Below, piece after piece: positions 25,617 through 34,147 of a DNA stretch of 64,000 nucleotides. Position numbers and translations under genes: made by a program. Under the pieces are notes generated by a model, which was given only the letters and a program-made list of their open reading frames with translations, was not told the DNA's origin and ran no database searches. Position 1 is the stretch's first letter; each line of letters starts with the position of its first letter. Location of the stretch: assembly GCA_030430205.1 (NCBI GenBank), contig JAUIGE010000022.1, forward strand, positions 62,001-126,000, read 5' to 3'. The stretch comes from Bacteroidia bacterium. Lineage in GTDB: Bacteria; Bacteroidota; Bacteroidia; J057.

Positions 25617-26456
25617 CTAAGCACCAGCAAAATACAACAGCTGGTACCAGGCATTGGTCCAGGCGGCTACCCCCAAATTTCGGTTATACATGATCAGGCA
25701 CATCAGCAAACCAAAAAAGAAACGGTACATCATGCTGTAAGTAGAAAGGGTATCACCGGCAGGATATAAATAATGTGAAAAAGCGTAAATCAGCGAGCTG
25801 ACAATGAATGTTCCTGCCAGGTGAAAGGAAGTGCGCTTCAGGTAGCGGGGAGCAATTTTCAGGAGAAAATCAAACAACCATTTTCTAAAAATCAATTCCT
25901 CGTAGGCACCAGCACACAAGGCTATCGCGATATTCTGGAGGATATTGGTATGCAAACCAAACATATTGTCGTTTGAATCCAGCGGATCAATGATGTATAC
26001 ATCTCCATCCATCACCACATCCAGCAAAAAAAAAGTGAGCAATGGCAGGAGTTTGAAAAGCAAAAAACCCAACACCAATCCTTCCAGGATGATGCGCACA
26101 AAAGCCAGCCAATCTGGCCCGCCTCCGCCACCCATTGGCAGGGGTGGACGCCCGCCACCTTGAGACATCATATCCTCTATGGAAAAATCACTTTCGCCCC
26201 GGATCGTTTTCAGCACATGACGTCCAATCCAGACAATGATCACCAGGCTAACAGGCAGGGTGCCATAAGGGATGAGGTAGTGAATAATCGAAAACCAAAA
26301 GTCGGAACCATTATAGGTTTCGACTCTTGGGTTTTTGGAAATCAGAAAAAATATTTCGCATAGGATGAGCAGAAGGACAATATGGCCCCGCCAGTAAAAA
26401 GGTTCGGAGGTGTCAAGACGGAAAATCCTGACAATTTCTGCCCATATCCTGCCCAT
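25617..26456 (-). CDS. CPBP family intramembrane metalloprotease
   Basis: This 279-residue multi-pass membrane protein carries the CPBP/Abi motifs: EE at residues 186-187 in AGAYEELIFRKWLF (E-E-x3-R) and the metal-binding His 228 in YAFSHYLYP, followed by a small-residue helix ending AAWTNAWYQ. These match the Rce1-like glutamate protease fold. The start overlaps the stop of the LysM gene by 1 bp (TAATG), so translation is probably coupled. A Gly/Pro-rich loop (GGGRPPLPMGGGGGPDW) at about residues 96-110 is unusual. The substrate is unknown. Confidence 0.9.
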   Translation of the reverse strand: MGRIWAEIVRIFRLDTSEPFYWRGHIVLLLILCEIFFLISKNPRVETYNGSDFWFSIIHYLIPYGTLPVSLVIIVWIGRHVLKTIRGESDFSIEDMMSQGGGRPPLPMGGGGGPDWLAFVRIILEGLVLGFLLFKLLPLLTFFLLDVVMDGDVYIIDPLDSNDNMFGLHTNILQNIAIALCAGAYEELIFRKWLFDFLLKIAPRYLKRTSFHLAGTFIVSSLIYAFSHYLYPAGDTLSTYSMMYRFFFGLLMCLIMYNRNLGVAAWTNAWYQLLYFAGA

Positions 26457-27436
26457 TAGTTATAGGTAATGGTCACGATATCGTTGGTGGTGGCACCTTT
26501 TACAAGGCTGACACATGCGGGCGAAAGGCCGATATCGGCTGAGCTGTTGGGATCAAGTCTTCCGACGATCTCCAGCTCAACATAGCCTGAATTAGCTGGG
26601 ATCAGCAAATTCAATTTGGTTCCCAAGGGCAGAGATTTATGGTAAGCATAAAAGCGGGTACTCGTCACGCGGGGGTCCGCCACTTCGCCATAGCGAAGCT
26701 GCATAGCCACCTGCCCATAGATGTTAAAAGCTGGCATTTCGTAGATGGTGCCGTCTTTGCCTCGGACAGAAGTCACGGGCTGCTGGGTCACCGCGCTCGC
26801 CTGAGGCTGCGAGACAGGAGGGGTCGAAGTGCGGTAAACACTGCCAGAAGAAGGCACGGAAGTAGAGGCCATGCGTGCATTGCTTGAAGGAGGAAGCATG
26901 GCTGTCCGCTGGCTGGCCGAAGTGCTGGAAGCAGCTGACTGAGCCGGCTGTTTGCCGATCACGATGCGTTCCCCTACAACGAAGGCCGCCTCAGGGTTCC
27001 AGTCTTTCAACTGAGCCACCGAAATTTCTTTGGTGTCCGAAATGGAAAATATATCATCTCCCTTTTTCATGACATAATACAAATTGTCATCTCCTGCCGG
27101 AGGCGTGCTGCCGGAGGCCATGCGCGCATTGGCAGAAGGAGAGGCCATTCGGGCATTTTCGCTACCTGTCGAAGGCGAAACAGGCCCTATATACAGGCGC
27201 TGACCGGGGGAAATAGAGGCGCTGGCAAGCTGATTGCTTGACTTAATTTGATCTACACTCACGCCATACTTGCGGGAGATGCTATACAGGGTTTCCCCTT
27301 TGGTGACAATGTGGATTTTCTCGGAGGCAGCTTTTGCGCTGACAGGTTCTTCATTGGCAATGCGGAAGCCGCTACTCTGTGCAAACATGGCATTCACACT
27401 GAAAAAAATAAGGATACTAAATAGGAATCGTTTCAT
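26456..27436 (-). CDS. LysM protein with two LysM domains and a degenerate DPBB-like C-terminus
   Basis: The 326 aa protein has a signal peptide ending at MFAQ. LysM1 is at about residues 41-85 (HIVTKGETLYSISRKYGVSV, LYIG) and LysM2 at about 118-162 (YVMKKGDDIFSISDTKEIS). Ser/Ala/Pro-rich linkers contain the hexamer NARMAS three times. The last 90 residues (FYAYHKSLPLGTKLNLLIPA, ELEIVGRLDPNSSADIGLSP, ACVSLVKG) track the RlpA double-psi barrel: H-K-S-L-P-L-G matches H-R-T-L-P-F-G. The catalytic Asp motif NDxGP is replaced by GRLDP. It is probably a periplasmic peptidoglycan-binding protein without lytic activity. Confidence 0.85.
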   Translation of the reverse strand: MKRFLFSILIFFSVNAMFAQSSGFRIANEEPVSAKAASEKIHIVTKGETLYSISRKYGVSVDQIKSSNQLASASISPGQRLYIGPVSPSTGSENARMASPSANARMASGSTPPAGDDNLYYVMKKGDDIFSISDTKEISVAQLKDWNPEAAFVVGERIVIGKQPAQSAASSTSASQRTAMLPPSSNARMASTSVPSSGSVYRTSTPPVSQPQASAVTQQPVTSVRGKDGTIYEMPAFNIYGQVAMQLRYGEVADPRVTSTRFYAYHKSLPLGTKLNLLIPANSGYVELEIVGRLDPNSSADIGLSPACVSLVKGATTNDIVTITYN

Positions 27437-27527
27437 AAGGCTACAAGCGTTTGTTTAATTCGTTTTGCTTATCTACTTAGCAATAACGCTATTTTTTAGC
27501 AATTTTGTCAAAAAGCGCCTTTAATTA

Positions 27528-28769
27528 TCAGGAATCGTTCTTTTTTAACCATAAAAAATACATCAACAGGAAAAGATTCACGCCCAGCTGCCGCTCAAGC
27601 AAGCTCTCTGTCAACATCCCGGCAGCCATCAGTGCCAAAAACCCCAGCATCATTTCATCTGGCTTTTTCCAGCTTTGCCGAAAAGGAATAAGGAAAAGCA
27701 GCAAAAGGAGAAGTAAAGCGGGAAGACCTCCGCCAGCCAATTGCTCAAGATACTGATTATGAGCGCTTTCCAGCCATTTCGAACGATCTGCATTCAACTT
27801 CATTTCTTCATAGCAGGCAAATAATTCCTTGCCCATATCTCCAAATCCCACTCCCAACAGGGGATTTTTTTGAAACAAATCCAGGCTACAATCCCAGGTT
27901 TTCAGCCGTAAACCTACGGACTGAAAATTCAGATCTGCGCCTTCTTCCTGCGAATACGCCAGATCCCAAAGGGTGACATCCACCCGGTATTTGAAAGAAG
28001 GAATGAGCTTATAGCTCAGCAAAGGCAACAAAACCAGCAGTGCGAGAATTCCCAGCCCCCATTTCCATTGGCCACGCTTGAGGATATAGCGCATCAGGTA
28101 AACAAAAAAGCCGCCATAAAAGGCCACCAGCCCGGTTCGGGAAGTAAGAGAATGCAGGCATAAAGCTGCGAGTATCACAAAAACCAGCGCAAATTTGCGG
28201 TAGATTTTGGGGAAATAGTCTTTATGATTCAGGTAAATATGAAAACCCACCAGACAGGCCAAAGCCAGGCTTACCCCAAAATAAATGTGGTTGGTTTGGC
28301 CCACAATTTCCAGTGATCCATTTTTCTTCACCTGCTCAATGCTGCTTTCCATATTTTGCATATAGCCCGCTATGGAGAGCAGAGCGATCAGTAATTGGGA
28401 AAGGCAAAAGCTAATCCATAGTCCCAGTTTTTGTTTTTGTGAAAAAGCAGGAATCAAGGCGAAAGCCAGCGGCAGGAGCAGAAAAGGCAATTTTATCCGA
28501 ACATCAGAGGCATAGAGCGAGCGATCCTCGGTCCAGAAAATCGTCAAAACGATCCACAGAAAATAGGCTGCAAAGCAGCCCACTATCCAGCCATGCTGCA
28601 TGCTCATAGCATGCCTTTTCTCCCAGGCAGCCCAGAGGGCGCCTGCCAGCAGCAAGCCCGTTCCTATGCTCATGCCTGCCGGAGACAGGCACAGACTTAA
28701 CAGCATCAACCAACAGCCTAAAAGGCTGAAGTACTGTGGGTTAAGGTATTTCCTGATACTGCTCGTCAT
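27528..28769 (-). CDS. O-antigen ligase family protein
   Basis: The 413-residue polytopic protein (about 11 segments) has a large periplasmic loop between residues about 260 and 365. The Wzy_C/WaaL pattern is seen in GLRLKTWDCSLDLFQKNPLL, GVGFGDMGKELFACY and ESAHNQYLEQLAGGGLPALL (the family has H-N-x-x-L). SLTSRTGLVAFYGGFFVYL matches the conserved S.SR...L. Such proteins ligate or polymerise O-antigen or other surface glycans in the inner membrane. No other glycan-cluster genes are adjacent, which favours a ligase over a Wzy polymerase, though neither is proven. Confidence 0.88.
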   Translation of the reverse strand: MTSSIRKYLNPQYFSLLGCWLMLLSLCLSPAGMSIGTGLLLAGALWAAWEKRHAMSMQHGWIVGCFAAYFLWIVLTIFWTEDRSLYASDVRIKLPFLLLPLAFALIPAFSQKQKLGLWISFCLSQLLIALLSIAGYMQNMESSIEQVKKNGSLEIVGQTNHIYFGVSLALACLVGFHIYLNHKDYFPKIYRKFALVFVILAALCLHSLTSRTGLVAFYGGFFVYLMRYILKRGQWKWGLGILALLVLLPLLSYKLIPSFKYRVDVTLWDLAYSQEEGADLNFQSVGLRLKTWDCSLDLFQKNPLLGVGFGDMGKELFACYEEMKLNADRSKWLESAHNQYLEQLAGGGLPALLLLLLLFLIPFRQSWKKPDEMMLGFLALMAAGMLTESLLERQLGVNLFLLMYFLWLKKNDS

Positions 28770-28905
28770 TTATCGTCTTCTTATCTTTGATCTTTTTCTT
28801 AATTTCCCGCAAAGAAAGGAGAAAAAAGCTTCATTTTTATGACAATTAATGGATTACTTAAACCCTAATTGCTTTCTATTTCACCTGAATTTCAATTTAC
28901 ATTCA

Positions 28906-29433
28906 ATGAAAATTACCCTTTTCCTGTCCGTTTTCCTTTGCCTGTTTTCCTTCGGTTCGCTCCAGGCCACCGTTATCGACTCCACCAATCACGGATTCAC
29001 CACGCTCAACAAAGTGACCATAAAAGCCTCTCCTACAGAGGTTTACGACCACTTTGTACACCATATCGGCAAATGGTGGAGCGACGCCCACAGTTGGTCT
29101 GGGCAGGCCGCCAATATCACGATCGCAGCCCAGCTAGGTGGTTGCTGGTGTGAGCGTCTGCCCAATAATGGCATGGCTGAGCATGCCCGCCTTATTTATA
29201 TGGCTCCTGGCGAAAGCTTACACTTCGTGGGTGAACTCGGGCCGCTTCAGACGCTTGCCGTCACCGGTAAGATGACCATCAATTTCAAAAGCGTCGATGG
29301 GGGCACCGAAGTAGAGTTGCTATATACCGTAGGCGGCTATGTAAAAGGCGGCCTGAAGCCTATAGCAGGGGCAGTGGATGGCGTGATGCGGCAGCAGTTG
29401 GGGAGGTTGAAGGGCTTTGTGGAAAGAGGATGA
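28906..29433 (+). CDS. SRPBCC (START-like) family exported protein
   Basis: The ATG at 28906 gives 175 aa with a signal peptide (MKITLFLSVFLCLFSFGSLQA); the extended frame from 28849 adds nothing. The rest matches a known SRPBCC subgroup: GFTTLNKVTIKASPTEVYDH, FVHHIGKWWSDAHSWSG, LGGCWCERLPN, HFVGELGPLQTLAVTGKMTI and VELLYTVGGYVKGGL. The fold binds a hydrophobic ligand in a deep cleft. Export suggests a periplasmic role; the ligand is unknown. Its stop lies inside the first unit of an octad repeat leading to the Nudix gene. Confidence 0.88.
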   Translation: MKITLFLSVFLCLFSFGSLQATVIDSTNHGFTTLNKVTIKASPTEVYDHFVHHIGKWWSDAHSWSGQAANITIAAQLGGCWCERLPNNGMAEHARLIYMAPGESLHFVGELGPLQTLAVTGKMTINFKSVDGGTEVELLYTVGGYVKGGLKPIAGAVDGVMRQQLGRLKGFVERG

Positions 29434-29499
29434 GAGGATGAGCAGATGAGCAGATTTGCAGATGAGAGGATGAGCGGATTAGAAGATTTGAGGATTATT
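29428..29499 (+). repeat. Degenerate octanucleotide repeat (RGATKWGM), nine units, overlapping a stop codon
   Basis: Nine in-phase 8 bp units occur: GGATGAGA, GGATGAGC, AGATGAGC, AGATTTGC, AGATGAGA, GGATGAGC, GGATTAGA, AGATTTGA, GGATTATT. The TGA stop of the SRPBCC gene (29431-29433) is within unit 1, and the tract ends 4 bp before the Nudix start. The unit is the same as at 19543-19582. Confidence 0.85.
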
Positions 29500-29503
29500 T
29501 GAT

Positions 29504-30052
29504 ATGATGGAATCACCCTGGAAGACTTTGTCTTCAGAGATAAAATACCAAAACCCCTGGATCAAGGTTGTCGAAAATCAGGTACTCAACCCTAACGGCA
29601 ATCCTGGAATCTATGGCGTGGTACATTTTGTAAATACGGCTATAGGCATCGCTCCTTACGAAGACGGTCATATTTGGCTGGTGGGCCAGTTCAGGTACCC
29701 ATTGGGTCAATACTCCTGGGAAATCCCTGAAGGGGGTGGCACCCCAAATGAAAGTCACCTGGAAGCCGCCAGGCGTGAGCTGAAGGAAGAGACAGGGCTT
29801 TCGGCGCAAAAATATGAGCCCTTGCTCCAAATGCATACCTCCAATGCAGTGTGTGATGAGTGGGGCATCGTTTACCTGGCCACAGGCCTGACAGAGGGCG
29901 AAGCCGATCCCGAAGACACGGAGGAACTCCGTGTGAAGAAAATGCCGCTGGAGGCGGCTTTTGCAGAAGTAGAAGCAGGGCGAATCACTGATTCGCTCAC
30001 AGTAGCAGCCATTTATAAAATGATGATTTTAAAATTACAAGGCAAACTTTGA
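29504..30052 (+). CDS. Nudix hydrolase, ADP-ribose pyrophosphatase-like
   Basis: The 182 aa protein (ATG at 29504 or 29507) has an N-terminal strand region (SSEIKYQNPWIKVVENQVLN) and PEGGGTPNESHLEAARRELK followed by EETGL, a Nudix box with one residue changed in the first Gly context. The phrases WLVGQFRYPLGQYSWEIPEG and the late VKKMPLEAAFAEVEAGRITD with SLTVAAIYKM are typical of the ADPRase/GDP-mannose group. The likely cytosolic substrate is ADP-ribose or a nucleotide sugar. It follows the octad repeat. Confidence 0.9.
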   Translation: MMESPWKTLSSEIKYQNPWIKVVENQVLNPNGNPGIYGVVHFVNTAIGIAPYEDGHIWLVGQFRYPLGQYSWEIPEGGGTPNESHLEAARRELKEETGLSAQKYEPLLQMHTSNAVCDEWGIVYLATGLTEGEADPEDTEELRVKKMPLEAAFAEVEAGRITDSLTVAAIYKMMILKLQGKL

Positions 30053-30079
30053 TTCACAAACCCAATAACCCACCACCCT

Positions 30080-30163
30080 ATGGAAGCGCTTATCGCTCTG
30101 CAAATTGGGGAGATTGGCAAAGTGGAAGAGGAAGGGGAATATTTTCAGGATCAGCCTGAATAA
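30080..30163 (+). CDS. Possible 27-residue leader ORF upstream of the E1 fusion gene
   Basis: ATG at 30080 opens a 27-codon frame (MEALIALQIGEIGKVEEEGE then YFQDQPE) ending in TAA, 40 bp before the E1 start and just ahead of the hairpin at 30175. It has no family match that I know and lacks runs of branched-chain codons expected of a classic attenuator. It may be chance. Confidence 0.2.
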   Translation: MEALIALQIGEIGKVEEEGEYFQDQPE

Positions 30164-30174
30164 AGGTAGAAAAA

Positions 30175-30198
30175 GGCTATTTTCGCCCACAAATAGCC
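30175..30198 (+). promoter_or_regulatory. Inverted repeat just upstream of the E1 fusion start
   Basis: GGCTATTT (30175-30182) and AAATAGCC (30191-30198) form a perfect 8 bp stem with an 8-base loop, 5 bp before the ATG at 30204. In RNA it could occlude initiation; as DNA it could be an operator. Confidence 0.35.
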
Positions 30199-30203
30199 AC
30201 TTT

Positions 30204-32180
30204 ATGAACTTTGATCGAAAGGAACTTTCTGATGACCAGTTACTTGCCCTCTACCGTGCGATTTTGTTGCCGCGTTTGACGGAGGAAAAAATGCTGATCC
30301 TGCTGCGGCAGGGAAGGGTCAGCAAATGGTTTTCCGGCATCGGCCAGGAAGCCATCTCAGTAGGCTTGACAAAAGCTTTGAAAAAGGAGGATTACCTGCT
30401 CCCTCTTCACCGAAATCTCGGTGTGTTCACCAGCCGTGATATGCCGCTCCAGCGGCTTTTCGGCCAATGGCAGGGCAAAAATACGGGCTATACCAACGGT
30501 CGTGACCGCTCCTTTCACTTCGCCTCACCCGAAGATCGGGTGATCGGCATGATATCGCATCTCGGCGCGATGCTGCCGGTGGCCGGAGGCCTCTCTCTCG
30601 CATCCAATCTGGATGGGGATGATTATATCTCTGTCGCCTTTTCTGGCGATGGCGGCACCAGCGAAGGTGATTTTCATGAAGCCATCAATGTGGCTGCTGT
30701 CTGGGACCTACCCGTCATTTTTCTCATCGAAAACAACGGCTACGGCCTCTCCACGCCTGTCCGCGAACAATACCGAAGCATTCGCCTGTCAGATCGGGCC
30801 ATGGGCTATGGCATTCCCGGCTATACCATAGACGGCAACAACATCCTGGAAGTGTACCACAAAGTCACGGAGATTGCTGGAAAAATGCGCAAAGAGCGCA
30901 GCCCCGTCATCCTCGAATGCATGACCTTTCGCATGCGAGGGCATGAAGAGGCATCAGGCACAAAATACGTTCCTCAGGTACTTTTTGACGAATGGCAGGA
31001 AAAAGACCCCGTGGCCAATTTTGAAGCATTTTTGCTGGAAGAAGGTGTGCTGACAAGCGAAAGCAAAGAAGCTATCAGAAAGGAACTGAAAAGCCATATC
31101 AACCAGGAGGTGGAAGCCGCATGGGCGGAACCAGACATAGAAGTTAATCTTGAAAAAGAAAGTCAGGGTATTTTTTCGCCTGCTCCTCCCCTACCCCAAA
31201 CAGCTGATAAAGAGCCAGTTAAAACTGAAATGCGTTTTGTGGATGCCATCAGCATGGGCCTCAGACAGGCCATGGAAGCGCATCCCGATCTGGTCATCAT
31301 GGGACAGGATGTAGCGGAATATGGGGGCGTATTCAAAATAACAGATGGCTTTGTAGAGGCTTTTGGCAAAGAAAGGGTCCGCAATACGCCTATCTGTGAA
31401 TCCGCCATAGTGGGAGTTAGTTTGGGGCTTTCTTTGGCGGGTAAAAAATCGGTTATGGAAATGCAATTCGCTGACTTTGTTTCCTGCGGATTCAACCAGA
31501 TCGTCAACAACCTGGCAAAAAACCATTACCGCTGGGCACATGCCGCTGATGTGGTCATCCGCATGCCCACAGGTGGCAGCGTAGGAGCCGGGCCTTTTCA
31601 TTCCCAAAGCAATGAAGGCTGGTTTACCCAGGTGCCCGGACTCAAGGTCCTTTATCCTTCCAGTCCGGAAGATGCCAAAGGCCTGCTGGCCAGTGCCATA
31701 CATGACCCCAATCCTGTATTGTATTTCGAACATAAGGCCTTGTACCGCTCCCTCAGTGAGGAAGTCACCGAGACTCCCTTTTACCTGCCTATCGGCAAGG
31801 CCAGGACGGTTCAGCAGGGAGACTCCCTGAGCATCATCACCTACGGTCTGGGCGTACATTGGGCGCTGGAAGCGGCAAAAGGAAATGAAGACATAGAGAT
31901 CATAGATCTCCGCACCTTGATCCCCTGGGATCAGGAAGCGGTCTTCGCTTCGGTTCGCAAAACAGGCAAATGCCTGGTGCTTTATGAAGCCAGCCACACC
32001 AGCGCCTTCGGCGCTGAGCTTGCCGCGAGCATCTCGGAGTATTGCTTCGAGCATCTGGATGCGCCTGTCAGGCGCCTGGGATCGCTCGACACTCCGGTGC
32101 CCTTTCACCCCAAACTAGAGAAGCAATACCTTGCCAATCGCAGATTGAAGGAGGTTTTGGAGGATTTGGCGGGCTACTAG
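30204..32180 (+). CDS. Fused E1 alpha/beta 2-oxoacid dehydrogenase (thiamine diphosphate-dependent)
   Basis: The ATG at 30204 gives 658 aa. Residues about 1-325 are the E1 alpha part, with QGRVSKWFSGIGQEAISVGL and the ThDP motif SGDGGTSEGDFHEAINVAAV ending in ENNGYG. Residues about 345-658 are the E1 beta part: MGQDVAEYGGVFKITDGF, NTPICESAIVGVSLGLSLAG, MEMQFADFVSCGFNQIVNNL and the C-terminal transketolase domain (VLYEASHTSAFGAELAA). The enzyme decarboxylates a branched-chain or similar 2-oxoacid and passes the acyl group to a lipoyl E2. E2/E3 are not nearby. The fusion is common in Bacteroidota. It converges on the UbiD-like gene with a 2 bp gap. Confidence 0.92.
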   Translation: MNFDRKELSDDQLLALYRAILLPRLTEEKMLILLRQGRVSKWFSGIGQEAISVGLTKALKKEDYLLPLHRNLGVFTSRDMPLQRLFGQWQGKNTGYTNGRDRSFHFASPEDRVIGMISHLGAMLPVAGGLSLASNLDGDDYISVAFSGDGGTSEGDFHEAINVAAVWDLPVIFLIENNGYGLSTPVREQYRSIRLSDRAMGYGIPGYTIDGNNILEVYHKVTEIAGKMRKERSPVILECMTFRMRGHEEASGTKYVPQVLFDEWQEKDPVANFEAFLLEEGVLTSESKEAIRKELKSHINQEVEAAWAEPDIEVNLEKESQGIFSPAPPLPQTADKEPVKTEMRFVDAISMGLRQAMEAHPDLVIMGQDVAEYGGVFKITDGFVEAFGKERVRNTPICESAIVGVSLGLSLAGKKSVMEMQFADFVSCGFNQIVNNLAKNHYRWAHAADVVIRMPTGGSVGAGPFHSQSNEGWFTQVPGLKVLYPSSPEDAKGLLASAIHDPNPVLYFEHKALYRSLSEEVTETPFYLPIGKARTVQQGDSLSIITYGLGVHWALEAAKGNEDIEIIDLRTLIPWDQEAVFASVRKTGKCLVLYEASHTSAFGAELAASISEYCFEHLDAPVRRLGSLDTPVPFHPKLEKQYLANRRLKEVLEDLAGY

Positions 32181-32182
32181 CT

Positions 32183-34036
32183 TTAGGATAAAATACCTGC
32201 CAAAGGCCCATTTGCTGCACATAGTGCATCTACCCGCCGACTCACTGCAGGGTCCTCCACCAGGGGTGGAGCATGATGCGGCTTGATGCGCGCATCAATC
32301 ACCAAGGGGCCTTTACAGCCCCAGTGTTTGTGTTCGACAAAGCTATTCACGCCATAGACATCATGAGAAGGATTGGAGCGGGTGAAGGTCACCCAAAGAA
32401 AATTGTTGAGTTTGGCTGCCGTGAAATCACTTTCATCCACCAGAACAATCAGAGGCAGGTCTTCCATTTTTTCAGAAAAAGGTGCCATCTCCCTGCAAAA
32501 AGCCTCCGCCTGAGCGGCGGCCTCTTTCGCCTCCTTAAAGGCGGGTGCCTGTACGGCAACTATGCCGGGCATCACCCATTTCGGCTTGCTGAAACCTTCA
32601 GCCAGGCCTTGCCCCAGGGCAAGACTCTCCGGCAACTCCCGGCACAGCGAGCGCCGGGGCTTGCCTGCGGCAGCGATCACCACTTTAGATCCCTGGTTCA
32701 GGCCCGTGCCTGAATAGTCCAGCGTATCCATGGTGGTACGCGTCTGAAAATGCAAATCCCGCTCCCAATTGACCCTTTCCAGCACATGCTGCAAAAAGGC
32801 AGGGATATCGTGTATATCCAATTCGGGCTTATCTTCATAAGCGCTGATCATCAGGTATTTGGCAAGCGAAGCTTGCCCAAAGCCCAGCACAGCGTTAGCC
32901 ACAGTCAGGATCTCCTGCGGAGATCGCTCCTGATAGGGCACATAGCGCTCATGGCCTATGGCCAGCAAAAGCGGGTGTACACCCGCCGCGTCTACTGCAT
33001 GCATGGCATGCAGGCCCGGCACAGAAACCGGCACCATGGATGCCGTGATTTCGTGTATCAATTCCCCAAAAGTGGTGTCTTCCTGCGGCGGCCTTCCTAC
33101 TACCGTCAGCGGCCAAACCGCATTTTTCCGATGGTAAACAGCCTCAACATCCATAAGCGGAAAGTCATGTGTCAGGCTGTAATAGCCGAGGTGATCTCCA
33201 AAAGGGCCTTCTGGTTTGGTGCGGGTCGGGTCTATCGTACCGACTATGCAGAAGTCGGCATCTGCCGATAGCAGATGCCCGTCCTTTCGCACATAGCGAA
33301 AAGAGCGCCCGGCAAACATGCCGGCAAAGAGGGCTTCAGAAAGCCCTTCAGGCAGTGGCATGACTGCCGCGAAGGTATGGGCCGGTGGTCCCCCTACAAA
33401 GATGCTCACTTTGAGCTTTTCACCCTTTGCAGCGGCTTTGCTGTGGTGAACCCCTATGCCCCGGTGAATCTGGTAATGCAGCCCTACTTCTTTATTGGGA
33501 ATAAATTCATTGCCCATCAACTGGATGCGGTACATGCCCCAATTGGAGTTCATGAGGCCGGGCTTGTCGGGATCTTCGGTACAGACCTGTGGCAGCGTCA
33601 CATAAGGTCCGCCGTCCATGGGCCAGGAAGTGAGCAGCGGCAGCTGATCGATGGTGGTCCTGCCATGCAGGATGGGGCTGCCCAACCTGGCTTTGCGCGG
33701 CAAAGCGCGCAGGGCTGTGATGGGCGCGCCCAGGTATTTGTGTGGCGCTTTGAGCGCCGCTGTGGGGTCTGCTTTGAGAGATACAACCTTTTTCACCGCT
33801 TCAAGCGTCGAGCGGAAGATAAAGCGGCTTCGGTCCATGGTACCGAAGAGGTTGCAGACAACGGGAAAGGCGGAGCCTTTCACATTTTCAAAAAACAGGG
33901 CAGGCGCTGCCTGCTCATAGGCCCGACGCTGGATCTCAGCCATTTCGAGGTAGGGATCTATTTCTGCTTTGATCCGGACCAGCTGACCGTGCCGCTCCAG
34001 GTCCTGTATACATTGGGATAAACTTTTGTATCTCAA
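32183..34036 (-). CDS. UbiD family decarboxylase
   Basis: The family start (RYKSLSQCIQDLERHGQLVR) follows a TTG at 34036-34034. No ATG exists nearby in frame, and the open frame further upstream is antisense to the dioxygenase gene. I therefore take TTG as the start (617 aa). UbiD features are PALFFENVKGSAFPVVCNLF, GIGVHHSKAAAKGEKLKVSI, and the prenylated-FMN site segment TKPEGPFGDHLGYYS containing conserved Glu and Asp. The reaction is prFMN-dependent reversible decarboxylation of an aromatic or unsaturated acid. The substrate is unknown; a menaquinone-pathway role is possible. No ubiX-like gene is in the window. Confidence 0.88.
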   Translation of the reverse strand: MRYKSLSQCIQDLERHGQLVRIKAEIDPYLEMAEIQRRAYEQAAPALFFENVKGSAFPVVCNLFGTMDRSRFIFRSTLEAVKKVVSLKADPTAALKAPHKYLGAPITALRALPRKARLGSPILHGRTTIDQLPLLTSWPMDGGPYVTLPQVCTEDPDKPGLMNSNWGMYRIQLMGNEFIPNKEVGLHYQIHRGIGVHHSKAAAKGEKLKVSIFVGGPPAHTFAAVMPLPEGLSEALFAGMFAGRSFRYVRKDGHLLSADADFCIVGTIDPTRTKPEGPFGDHLGYYSLTHDFPLMDVEAVYHRKNAVWPLTVVGRPPQEDTTFGELIHEITASMVPVSVPGLHAMHAVDAAGVHPLLLAIGHERYVPYQERSPQEILTVANAVLGFGQASLAKYLMISAYEDKPELDIHDIPAFLQHVLERVNWERDLHFQTRTTMDTLDYSGTGLNQGSKVVIAAAGKPRRSLCRELPESLALGQGLAEGFSKPKWVMPGIVAVQAPAFKEAKEAAAQAEAFCREMAPFSEKMEDLPLIVLVDESDFTAAKLNNFLWVTFTRSNPSHDVYGVNSFVEHKHWGCKGPLVIDARIKPHHAPPLVEDPAVSRRVDALCAANGPLAGILS

Positions 34037-34120
34037 GGGATTTCTTTTTTGCAAAAAACCATATCTAATCCAAAAAGTTGGCACTTTCCTTTTTTTTCTT
34101 CGGGAATAGGCTGCATTTCG

Positions 34121-34128
34121 TACTTTTG
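34121..34128 (+). promoter_or_regulatory. Candidate -7 element for the dioxygenase gene
   Basis: TACTTTTG matches the Bacteroidota -7 consensus TAnnTTTG exactly and lies 19 bp before the ATG at 34148. I see no clear TTTG at -33. Confidence 0.5.
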
Positions 34129-34147
34129 AAAAAAATGCCAACCTGCA

